A DNA stretch of 8,605 nt, taken from positions 40,101 to 48,705 of the forward strand of contig DOHN01000136.1 of assembly GCA_003535195.1 (NCBI GenBank), written 5' to 3'. This DNA comes from Ruminiclostridium sp. GTDB taxonomy: Bacteria > Bacillota > Clostridia > DSM-8532. The translations under genes were made by a program, and so were the position numbers. Shown here piece by piece: positions 1 to 6,609 of this stretch; position 1 is the stretch's first letter, and each line of letters starts with the position of its first letter. Below the pieces are notes generated by a model. It was not told the origin of the DNA. It saw only the letters and a list, made by a program, of their open reading frames with translations, and made no database searches.

Positions 1-1076
1 GAGGCAATGATCTCCAAGCCTTTTTCTTTGTTGGTCCCTTCCAAACGGATGACCGCGGTCATATTCTTTTTCGCGCTCATCAAGGCAAGCTTGATTCCTC
101 CGGCCACTTCATCGCAGCGCGTAATACCTCCGAAAATATTGATCAGCAAGGCTTTTATGCCCGGTGTGGATACCAGGATTCTGACGGCCTGCGCAATTCG
201 CTCCGAGGTCGCGCCTCCGCCCAAATCCAACGCCGCGCACACCTTCATGCCCTCTCTGGAAATCAGGTCAATGCAGCTCATCAGCATGCCGGAGCCATTG
301 GACATGACCGCAATACTCCCGTCCTTCTCAATGGGTATGTATAAAAAGCCGAAATCCCGGGCCTCCCTGATCAGCGCCTCTTCCTGGATACTATCCCGAA
401 ACGCGGCCATATCGGGCAATCTGTACAGCGCACTGTCATCAATATCCACTTTACTGTCCAATGCGATGAATTGGCCTTTTTTATCGAGGATTAACGGGTT
501 GATCTCGCAAAGCATACAATCATATGCGTTAAAACAGCGGTATAAATTGCAGAGCAGTTCATGCATCCGGCCGAGATAGTCCAGAGAAAGTCCGGAGGCG
601 GAAAGAAAGTATCTGGCCATATACGCCTGTATGCCGATCATGGGATCGATCACCAGTTTATGCACCCTAGACGGGGAAATACGGGAGGTCTCTTCGATGT
701 CCACGCCGCCCTCCGCCGAAAAAATAATCATCGGGCGTTTGCTTAAGCGGTCCAGCATGATAGAAAGATACCATTCAATCTCGTGCTCCGCCTTCTCTAC
801 AATTAACAGCTTATCGACGCGATAGCCTTTTAGCTCGCTGTGCAGCAATGCACGGCAGTGCTCTCCGGCCTCGCCGGCATTATCCGCAAACCGGATGCCG
901 CCGGCTTTGCCGCGGCCTCCGATCTGCACCTGCGCCTTAACCACCACAGGATACGTGAGCCCGGCATTCTCAATGGTCTGGGCTATGGTTCCGAGATCAT
1001 CCACAACACAGCCATGCATGACAGGTACGCCAAATTGCTCAAATAACTCCTTGGCCTTATACTCCAGAAGTTTCAT
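1..1076 (-). CDS. SucC-like ADP-forming acyl-CoA ligase beta subunit (partial, C-terminus off the left edge)
   Basis: This is the beta (ATP-grasp) subunit of a succinyl-CoA synthetase-type ligase, which couples acid + CoA + ATP to acyl-CoA + ADP + Pi, reversibly. 358 residues are present with no stop; family members run to about 390-400, so some 30-40 residues are missing. Visible landmarks are an N-terminal MKLLEYKAKELF, the ATP-grasp segment VVVKAQVQIGGRGKAGG (about residues 44-60), EGGVDIEE, EINPL, DDSALYR, SNGSGM, DLGGGA and the NIFGGITRCDEVA loop near the C-terminus, then RLEGTN. Housekeeping SucC proteins usually have VHAGGRGKAGG and SNGAGLAM, so this is a divergent, probably specialised copy. 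The ATG follows the upstream dehydrogenase stop by 3 bp, with a GGGGGG ribosome site inside that gene's end, so the two are translationally coupled. Acid substrate is unknown: succinate, sulfoacetate, malate or another acid are possible. The partner SucD-like subunit should lie just beyond the window. Confidence 0.9.
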   Translation of the reverse strand, partial: MKLLEYKAKELFEQFGVPVMHGCVVDDLGTIAQTIENAGLTYPVVVKAQVQIGGRGKAGGIRFADNAGEAGEHCRALLHSELKGYRVDKLLIVEKAEHEIEWYLSIMLDRLSKRPMIIFSAEGGVDIEETSRISPSRVHKLVIDPMIGIQAYMARYFLSASGLSLDYLGRMHELLCNLYRCFNAYDCMLCEINPLILDKKGQFIALDSKVDIDDSALYRLPDMAAFRDSIQEEALIREARDFGFLYIPIEKDGSIAVMSNGSGMLMSCIDLISREGMKVCAALDLGGGATSERIAQAVRILVSTPGIKALLINIFGGITRCDEVAGGIKLALMSAKKNMTAVIRLEGTNKEKGLEIIA

Positions 1077-1079
1077 GGA

Positions 1080-2447
1080 TTATTCCCCCCAAATTTGCTC
1101 ATCTGTCGGCATAAAGCTGCCGGGTCTTACCTTGGCAATGCGGCTGACATTGAACAGGTGCTTATAGCTGAGATTCTCACTGATGGAGTTGTTTCCCCAG
1201 CTGCCGCAGCCCAGTGTGGTGGTTGCGGACAGACTGTTGAAGAAGCTTCCGCCATTGTTGGTGGAACAAATCTGATTGATCAGGAAACGGGATACCGGCA
1301 GTAGGTTCGCAGCATATAAAAGGTGCTGCTGATTATTACTGTGAATACAGACACTATGGCCTTTTCCCTCCACCTCCAGATTTGCCTGTGCAATTTCGAC
1401 CGCTTGCTCCCAGCTGTCATAAGCATAAGCGGAGATGACCGGACACATCTTTTCTTTGGAAAAAAGGTCTGCCGCACCGTAAGTATCCGCTTTAACGACA
1501 ATTACTTTGGTTCCTGCCGGGACCGGGATACCGGCCATCTTAGCAACATGCTCCGCTGTTTGGCCCACACAGTCCTTATTCATGACCCCATTTTGGAATA
1601 ATGTATCGCGAAGAGCCTTCACCTCTTCCGGCTTTTCCGTATAATAAGCGCCGTTTTTGACGAATTCCTCCATAACCTTCTCATAGAGGGAAGCAGGAGT
1701 AATTGCCGTCTGCTCGCCGGAGCATATAATGCCGTTGTCAAACCGGCGTCCCTCAATGATCATGGGAACTGCTTTTTCAATATCAACATCTGTGTCTATA
1801 ATGCACTGCACGTTTCCGGTGCCCACTCCGAAAGCAGGCTTGCCGGAGGCATATGCAGCGCGCACCATGCCCATGCCGCCTGTGGAGATGCAGACATCAC
1901 AAGTCTTCATGACTAAGCCGGAGAGCTCAACGGTGGGCTCCTCTATGATCTGGATCAGATTTTCGGGCACCCCGAAAGGCGCAATGGCCTCTTTCATCAG
2001 CTCAACAGTTTTGGTGCTGCACTTCTTAGAACGGGGATGGGGAGAAATGATGATGGCATTTCTGCCTTTCAGCGCAAACATTGCATTGCACATGGGTGTC
2101 ACAACAGGGTTGGTCGTAGGGGTGATGGCGCCCACTACGCCCATGGGCTTTGCCACTTCGATGATGCCTTCTTCCTCCAAAACCCGGATAACGCCTACAC
2201 TCTTTTTCCCTTTCAGCTCATTCCAGATGACGCGGGCCTTGCCCATATTCTTTTTTACCTTATCCTCATATACGCCCATCCGGGTCTCGTCCACAGCCAT
2301 TCTGGCAAGCATTTCCGCATTGTCAAATACCGCTTTTGCCAGGGCCCGGACCACCGCATCCACTTGCTCCTGATTGAACTTTTCATACGCTCTTTGCGCA
2401 GCCCGTGCGCTTGATACCAATTTGTTTACATACTCAACAGCTTCCAT
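1080..2447 (-). CDS. CoA-acylating aldehyde dehydrogenase (succinate-semialdehyde / sulfoacetaldehyde type)
   Basis: 455 residues, full length for the short acylating aldehyde dehydrogenases. These oxidise an aldehyde with NAD(P)+ and CoA to an acyl-CoA, or run in reverse. Seen: PMGVVGAITPTTNPVVTPMCNA (about 101-122), NAIIISPHPRSKK, a glycine-rich ISTGGMGMV turn (187-195), the catalytic thiol in NGIICSGEQ (Cys242), KEKMCPV, and the C-terminal TTTLGCGSWGNNSISEN block. The overall match recalled from memory is to Clostridium kluyveri SucD (acylating succinate-semialdehyde dehydrogenase). Acylating sulfoacetaldehyde dehydrogenases (SauS) belong to the same group, so the substrate cannot be fixed by eye. 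The ATG is preceded by GAAAGGATG with 10 nt between AAAGGA and the start. The gene lies 25 bp after the transaldolase-like gene and 3 bp before the CoA ligase; that pairing argues for acid / acyl-CoA / aldehyde interconversion. Confidence 0.93.
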   Translation of the reverse strand: MEAVEYVNKLVSSARAAQRAYEKFNQEQVDAVVRALAKAVFDNAEMLARMAVDETRMGVYEDKVKKNMGKARVIWNELKGKKSVGVIRVLEEEGIIEVAKPMGVVGAITPTTNPVVTPMCNAMFALKGRNAIIISPHPRSKKCSTKTVELMKEAIAPFGVPENLIQIIEEPTVELSGLVMKTCDVCISTGGMGMVRAAYASGKPAFGVGTGNVQCIIDTDVDIEKAVPMIIEGRRFDNGIICSGEQTAITPASLYEKVMEEFVKNGAYYTEKPEEVKALRDTLFQNGVMNKDCVGQTAEHVAKMAGIPVPAGTKVIVVKADTYGAADLFSKEKMCPVISAYAYDSWEQAVEIAQANLEVEGKGHSVCIHSNNQQHLLYAANLLPVSRFLINQICSTNNGGSFFNSLSATTTLGCGSWGNNSISENLSYKHLFNVSRIAKVRPGSFMPTDEQIWGE

Positions 2448-2472
2448 TTTTCATACATCCTTTCTATAAATA

Positions 2473-3882
2473 TTACATTTGGTCCATATCATCTGTCAGT
2501 TCCCGGTAAGCATCCCTGAACTGATCGTAAAATGCAATAAACGGCGGGAACTCAAAAAGATTCTCCCAGGTGAGCAGCCCTTCCTCAGGAAGACAATAAG
2601 CCTGGCGGAATACCTTGCTTTTTTGGAGTACTTCCATAATCTGCGGGTCCACCGGGGTATCCATATTGCTCTCCAATGGCAATGGCAAGGCATCAAATTC
2701 ATTGATCTTGTTCGTTAGTGTCGTAATCAGGGTCGGAGCGCTATGGGCAGGCGCAAGGGTATTAGCAATGGCCCAGGGCCCGCGCACGGCAGCGGTCATG
2801 ATGGAGACATTCTTGTCATAACCTTTCTTATGTAAGTTGGCGTACGATTTTCGTATGACTGCCTGCGCCGCGTGTACACCGTATGATTTGGCGTTTTCAA
2901 TACCCAGCTCGGAAAGCTCCTGCGTCACTTTATCGTCCAGCAGCCCGCCCATCAGCACTACAAAATTCCGATGCTTGCCTTGATTAAGAAGCTTTGCGAA
3001 TATTTCATGCTGTGTCACTGTAAAGTTCAGCGTAAGGCAAAGCCGGTAAGATTTTTCAAGCAAACGCTTGGTTGCTTCTATACCGGTTTCGACGGCCGGA
3101 AGCTTGAAAACCACATTGGGCGTTTCGGTCTGAAGCTCTTTTTTAAATGCTTCGTACCAAAACTCTACCTGCTTTACCATCTTATCGGCGCTGTCCTCAT
3201 GAGGAATATTGAACGGGTTGGTCTGCACGCATACAAAACCATACTCGCCATTGGTGGCCTCAAAAATGGGCCTTAGCTCCCGTGCACTGACCGCACAGAT
3301 TTTCATAAACAGAAGGGACACCAGGTCTTCAACCGGTGCGTTGGCAAACTCTTTTTTTATGCCTTTTATGATTTTCTTGAACTGGTCGGGAAAATCTTTT
3401 TTATAAGCCGTAACCTTGCATGGATTACTGGTTACCCAGCGTGCGCCCCGGCGCAGCGAATGGGTTAATCCGGAGGCATAATCATGTCCCCAAACAGTGT
3501 TCAATTCCCCTGCCAGCGTCAGCTCGCACATCCGTTTTACACTGCTGTGCTCAATGGCCGCAATTTCCTTTTCGGCCGCCGCAGCCAATTCTTTTGTCCC
3601 ATGGGAACGGGCCAGGTTCAAAAACAGATCTGCCTGGTCATCTATTTCGGCTTGTGTAAGGCTTCCGCCCTTTATATATGCTGCAAGTTTCCACTGCACA
3701 AGATAAGACCTTAAATCAATGGCAATTTCTGCGGCAATTTTCGCACCCAACTCACAGGATTCCGGACCCTGCCCGAACATATGTCGAAGTTCTTCCTGCA
3801 GGCGCCTGCAGTTTTCCAGAAATGCGGCTCCGCTTGGGGGAAAAAGTATATCATTTCGTTTTTCAACAAATATTTCTTTCAA
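2473..3882 (-). CDS. Long transaldolase-family protein, TTG start
   Basis: 469 residues with the class I transaldolase barrel in roughly residues 120-400, flanked by an N-terminal helical extension of about 110 residues without a recognised domain and a C-terminal tail of about 75. Seen: WVTSNPCKV (first-strand TTNP-like motif), VVFKLPAVETGIEA with Lys260 as the probable Schiff-base lysine, CLTLNFTVTQHEIFAK (equivalent to the N.T..FS..Q strand) and IMTAAVRGPWAI (equivalent to the conserved AS.R strand). The usual SxEV strand reads VCVQTNPFNI, a clear divergence. The enzyme should cleave or form an aldol bond and transfer or release a dihydroxyacetone-like unit; acceptor and donor are unknown. 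TTG is the only start: no ATG or GTG lies between it and the in-frame stop at 3904-3906, and AAAGGA lies 10 nt upstream. It heads the enzyme block with the acylating dehydrogenase and CoA ligase. It might be related to sulfofructose transaldolases, but this is not shown. Confidence 0.8.
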   Translation of the reverse strand: MKEIFVEKRNDILFPPSGAAFLENCRRLQEELRHMFGQGPESCELGAKIAAEIAIDLRSYLVQWKLAAYIKGGSLTQAEIDDQADLFLNLARSHGTKELAAAAEKEIAAIEHSSVKRMCELTLAGELNTVWGHDYASGLTHSLRRGARWVTSNPCKVTAYKKDFPDQFKKIIKGIKKEFANAPVEDLVSLLFMKICAVSARELRPIFEATNGEYGFVCVQTNPFNIPHEDSADKMVKQVEFWYEAFKKELQTETPNVVFKLPAVETGIEATKRLLEKSYRLCLTLNFTVTQHEIFAKLLNQGKHRNFVVLMGGLLDDKVTQELSELGIENAKSYGVHAAQAVIRKSYANLHKKGYDKNVSIMTAAVRGPWAIANTLAPAHSAPTLITTLTNKINEFDALPLPLESNMDTPVDPQIMEVLQKSKVFRQAYCLPEEGLLTWENLFEFPPFIAFYDQFRDAYRELTDDMDQM

Positions 3883-3892
3883 GTTTACAGCA

Positions 3893-3898
3893 TCCTTT
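3893..3898 (-). promoter_or_regulatory. Ribosome binding site supporting the TTG start of the transaldolase-like gene
   Basis: AAAGGA on the minus strand, 10 nt before TTG. The downstream dehydrogenase gene has the same GAAAGGATG context with the same 10-nt spacing (2458-2463), which supports the TTG call. Confidence 0.7.
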
Positions 3899-3930
3899 CG
3901 ATTTTATACTGGTTCACCATGCATGTATAC

Positions 3931-3941
3931 TTGTATTACAT
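3931..3941. promoter_or_regulatory. Candidate GntR operator before the enzyme genes
   Basis: TTGTATTACAT differs at one end base from the perfect dyad TTGTATTACAA in front of gntR (7866-7876). It abuts the candidate -10 box. A second related element, AACATGTATGATAT, lies on the minus strand at 3946-3959 and matches 13 of 14 bases of an element at 7693-7706 near the tctC promoter. Both observations are by eye in AT-rich DNA. Confidence 0.4.
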
Positions 3942-3942
3942 C

Positions 3943-3948
3943 ATTATA
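3943..3948 (-). promoter_or_regulatory. Possible -10 box of an internal promoter for the enzyme genes
   Basis: TATAAT on the minus strand in the 133-bp AT-rich gap between the HIT gene and the transaldolase-like gene. No good -35 is seen at 16-18 bp (AT-rich hexamers only), so the promoter may be weak, need an activator, or be false. It sits directly against a candidate GntR operator, which would then cover the start point. Confidence 0.35.
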
Positions 3949-4015
3949 TCATACATGTTTTTTTAAAAATTTTGTGCCCACCACATTTAAATTTTCTTAG
4001 TGGTTGCATGGACCA

Positions 4016-4450
4016 TTAAGAGCCCATGAGCTCCTGGCGCAATAGTGCAATCTGCCTGGAATACTCCTGATCCTCAAGGAATTTGGAGGGGCTCGGCATC
4101 ATTTGAAATACAGAACCCCAATCCTTTCCATCCTGGTATTTTGGAACAAGGTGTACATGCAAATGAGGAGATTTGTCACCTAAAATCAAATAATTCATAT
4201 GCTGGGGCCCATATAGGCTGATAATGGCCCCGGCCACAAGCGTGACTTCCCGAAACAGCCCATTTCTTTCTTCTTCCGAAAGTTCGGTCAGCTTATGCAC
4301 ATGCCGGTTAACAGCCAGGACGCATCTGCCCGGATAGCTTGTTTCTCTATATAGATATACCGTGGAGGTATCCAGCTTTGCCACTTTTAACATAAGCTCG
4401 CAAAGTCGGTTATCCTCCTGGCAATACATACAGGGCTCCGCACTCTTCAT
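4016..4450 (-). CDS. HIT-family (histidine triad) nucleotide hydrolase or transferase
   Basis: 144 residues, a typical length for a single-domain HIT protein. The triad is HLHVHLV: His96, His98 and His100, with His98 the expected catalytic base that forms the nucleotidyl intermediate. Upstream NYLILGD matches the usual strand before the triad, and an N-terminal CMYC (Cys7, Cys10) could be half of a zinc site as in many bacterial HIT proteins. The family hydrolyses dinucleoside polyphosphates, nucleoside phosphoramidates or acyl-adenylates; the substrate here is unknown. It begins 18 bp after the tctA stop with an AAGGGG ribosome site, so it is very likely cotranscribed with the transporter. 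Its presence in an organic-acid operon is unusual. It may have a housekeeping-type clean-up role or a pathway-specific one; the sequence does not say which. Confidence 0.9.
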   Translation of the reverse strand: MKSAEPCMYCQEDNRLCELMLKVAKLDTSTVYLYRETSYPGRCVLAVNRHVHKLTELSEEERNGLFREVTLVAGAIISLYGPQHMNYLILGDKSPHLHVHLVPKYQDGKDWGSVFQMMPSPSKFLEDQEYSRQIALLRQELMGS

Positions 4451-4468
4451 AATCGTCCCCTTCTCATT

Positions 4469-5983
4469 TCACTCTGCCGTTTCACACATTTTCTTTTTGG
4501 ACTTTTGTTTTTTCCAAAAGGAGGTGATGAGGGGTGAAAACAGTGATATCAGCGCAAGGAGAATAAAAATAGCAGAGATTGGGCGCTCAAAAAACGTGGC
4601 AAAGGAGCCGCCCGAGAGCACTAGTGAACGCCTGAAATTGCTCTCTGCCATACTTCCCAATATCAGCCCCAAAATAATGGGGGGAATGGAAAAGTCCAGT
4701 TTAAGCAGGAAGTAGCCGATAATTCCTGAAATCATCATAAAAAATACATCATTGATACTGTTATTGATGGAAAATGATCCAACAATACAAAATGTAAAAA
4801 TGATAGGAATCAGTATTTTATTGGACACGTTTAAAACTTTAGTAAATTGTTTGATTCCCAGAAAGCCCAGAAGACCCATAAACACATTGGCCAGGAAAAG
4901 TCCAATAAAAAGCATATATACCGTAGTGGTGTGTTCTGTAAAGAGCAGCGGTCCCGGCGCAATTCCCAGCATCATCAGAGATCCCAGCATGACGGCCGTG
5001 CCTGCATCGCCTGGAATGCCGAGGCTGAGAAGGGGCACCAGAGCGCCTCCCGATATGGCGTTATTGCCCGACTCGGAGGCTGCAATTCCTTCCGGTGATC
5101 CATTGCCGAACTCTTCTTTATGCTTTGACCAGCGCCTGGCCTCATTATAGCAGACCCAGGAAGCGATATCCCCGCCCGTACCCGGAATTGCGCCAATAAT
5201 GGTTCCGATAATGCTGGACCGTAAAACCGTTGGATATATTCGTTTTCGGTCTTCTTTTGTGGGGAAGCTCTTTTTAATTTTGACATTGATTTTTTGGAAT
5301 ACCTGGCCGTAAGCATCTTCAATATTCAATAAGCCTTGTGCAAAGGCAAATAAACCGATCAAAAGCGGAATATAGGAGATGCCTCCCATGAGATAGACAG
5401 AGTCAAAGGTAAACCGCTCCACTCCCGTCAATTTATCGATTCCGATACAGCCTAAGAGCAGCCCGAACACTCCGCCTATTAATCCTTTGATAATGGATTT
5501 TGACGAAATACTGGTGATAATGCTGATGCCGAACAGTGCCAACGCAAAATATTCCGGCGCGCTGAACTGTAATGCTACTTTAGCCAGCAATGGAGAAAAA
5601 ATAACCAATGCGGCACAGCTGAACAAGCCTCCGAAGGTGGACGCAAAAGTGGCAATACCCAATGCCCTTCCGGGCTCGTTGCGCTTTGTAGCCATGGGAT
5701 ATCCGTCTAAAGCGGTGGCTGCGGATGCAGAGGTTCCCGGTGTATTAATCAAAATTGCAGAAATGGAACCGCCGTAAATAGAGCCGCAGAAGACTCCCAA
5801 AAGCATCATAATGCCGCCTAAGCCCTCCATGGTAAAGGTCATGGGCAAAAGAATGGATAGCCCCATAACAGACGACAGGCCCGGCAAAGCGCCTATGATA
5901 ATACCCGCTATGGTTCCGCCGAGTATGGCAAGAATATTATATAGTGTAAAAACACCGGAGATAGCTATTAATAAATTAGACAT
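4469..5983 (-). CDS. tctA: Tripartite tricarboxylate transporter large membrane subunit TctA
   Basis: 504 residues, very hydrophobic with about 11-12 likely membrane segments, the normal size for TctA. It is the main translocation subunit of the binding-protein-dependent, ion-gradient-driven TTT transporters. Seen: the N-terminal GALPGLSSVMG loop (31-41), CGSIYGGSISAILINTPGT (66-84), its second-half counterpart GAIPGTGGDIASW (264-276), and the family block GSPEGIAASESGNNA (295-309). The two PG loops reflect the internal inverted-repeat fold. A lysine-rich cytoplasmic tail (KKQKSKKK) ends the protein. The ATG at 5983 has a GGGGG ribosome site that overlaps the tctB stop codon (TAAGGGGG), 12 bp between genes, so translation is tightly coupled. 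Substrate specificity is set by TctC and not readable here; TTT systems mostly carry di- and tricarboxylates and aromatic or sulfonated acids. Confidence 0.95.
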   Translation of the reverse strand: MSNLLIAISGVFTLYNILAILGGTIAGIIIGALPGLSSVMGLSILLPMTFTMEGLGGIMMLLGVFCGSIYGGSISAILINTPGTSASAATALDGYPMATKRNEPGRALGIATFASTFGGLFSCAALVIFSPLLAKVALQFSAPEYFALALFGISIITSISSKSIIKGLIGGVFGLLLGCIGIDKLTGVERFTFDSVYLMGGISYIPLLIGLFAFAQGLLNIEDAYGQVFQKINVKIKKSFPTKEDRKRIYPTVLRSSIIGTIIGAIPGTGGDIASWVCYNEARRWSKHKEEFGNGSPEGIAASESGNNAISGGALVPLLSLGIPGDAGTAVMLGSLMMLGIAPGPLLFTEHTTTVYMLFIGLFLANVFMGLLGFLGIKQFTKVLNVSNKILIPIIFTFCIVGSFSINNSINDVFFMMISGIIGYFLLKLDFSIPPIILGLILGSMAESNFRRSLVLSGGSFATFFERPISAIFILLALISLFSPLITSFWKKQKSKKKMCETAE

Positions 5984-5995
5984 AGTGATTCCCCC

Positions 5996-6445
5996 TTACA
6001 TAAAAAATGGCTGCGGCAATGTAATACGAAGCAAGACGGTAAAGAAGAAATAAACTGCTCCGGTCAGGATTACACTGGTTAACACAATATGAATCGGTCT
6101 CCTCTCGCCCAGCACCAGCATAACCGCAGGTATGAAAAGCAGAGAAGCCAGGACAAACCCTCCGAAATACAGCAATATCGCAAACAGGAGAAAAATCACA
6201 AGCATCGCATAAATATTTTTCATTTCCGGCGCTTTAAAATTAATGGGAGATGGCCGGCTTTCTTTCAGCATGGATTGAATTGCCATAATAACGGAAAGTA
6301 TCACAAGAATAACCGCCAAAGCCCTTGGCCAGAAAGCGGCTCCCGGATCGTCACCGGTGCTGATGGCATATTTTTGCGTATTTATAAAAATGGAGGTGGC
6401 CAACACAATAAAAACGGCTGCCAAACCAATATTCCATTTTTTCAT
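5996..6445 (-). CDS. tctB: Tripartite tricarboxylate transporter small membrane subunit TctB
   Basis: 149 residues with four predicted membrane segments (about residues 5-22, 40-57, 75-108 as a split pair, 112-140), matching the poorly conserved but size-stable TctB family. The DPGAAFWPR segment (33-41) is the characteristic loop after the first helix. TctB forms the membrane complex with TctA. The ATG is preceded by GAGGAG at 8 nt. The upstream gap to tctC is 164 bp and holds a large hairpin; downstream, tctA follows after 12 bp. Identification rests on the loop motif, topology and position between tctC and tctA. Confidence 0.9.
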   Translation of the reverse strand: MKKWNIGLAAVFIVLATSIFINTQKYAISTGDDPGAAFWPRALAVILVILSVIMAIQSMLKESRPSPINFKAPEMKNIYAMLVIFLLFAILLYFGGFVLASLLFIPAVMLVLGERRPIHIVLTSVILTGAVYFFFTVLLRITLPQPFFM

Positions 6446-6524
6446 TCAATCAACTCCTCAATAACAAATGTGTCTAAAACATTTTTTGTTCCGTCCGAAT
6501 ACTGATTAAAACAGCGTGAAGAGA

Positions 6525-6597
6525 CATACTCCGGTTTTGATAGCAACCACGTGCAGGGGTCTATACACGTGGCTGCTCCAAAACCATCAGCAGTATG
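6525..6597 (-). repeat. Large imperfect inverted repeat (hairpin) between tctC and tctB
   Basis: Read as minus-strand RNA, three stem blocks line up: an inner 11-bp stem (6566-6576 with 6543-6553, one G-U pair, including CACGTG), a middle 7-bp stem GGUUUUG/CAAAACC (6579-6585 with 6533-6539) and an outer 6-bp stem (6592-6597 with 6525-6530), with a 12-nt loop. It starts 12 nt after the tctC stop. No T-run follows, so it is not a standard intrinsic terminator. It probably protects the tctC end of the message or attenuates readthrough, giving more binding protein than membrane subunits. It could also be a copy of a dispersed intergenic repeat; no second copy is seen here. Confidence 0.75.
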
Positions 6598-6609
6598 TAG
6601 GTTGTTGTA

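Noticed and set aside
7..579. Plus-strand open frame of 190 codons opposite the CoA ligase gene
   Set aside because: The minus strand carries clear SucC motifs over the same bases; the plus frame has no recognisable domain or ribosome site.
1729..2373. Plus-strand open frame of 214 codons opposite the aldehyde dehydrogenase
   Set aside because: It is a mirror of a well-conserved gene; its product is low-complexity and rich in Met, Ser and Thr, with no family resemblance.
3980..4004. Possible terminator after the HIT gene
   Set aside because: Only a 5-bp ACCAC/GTGGT stem with a 15-nt loop and no adjacent T-run; too weak to call.
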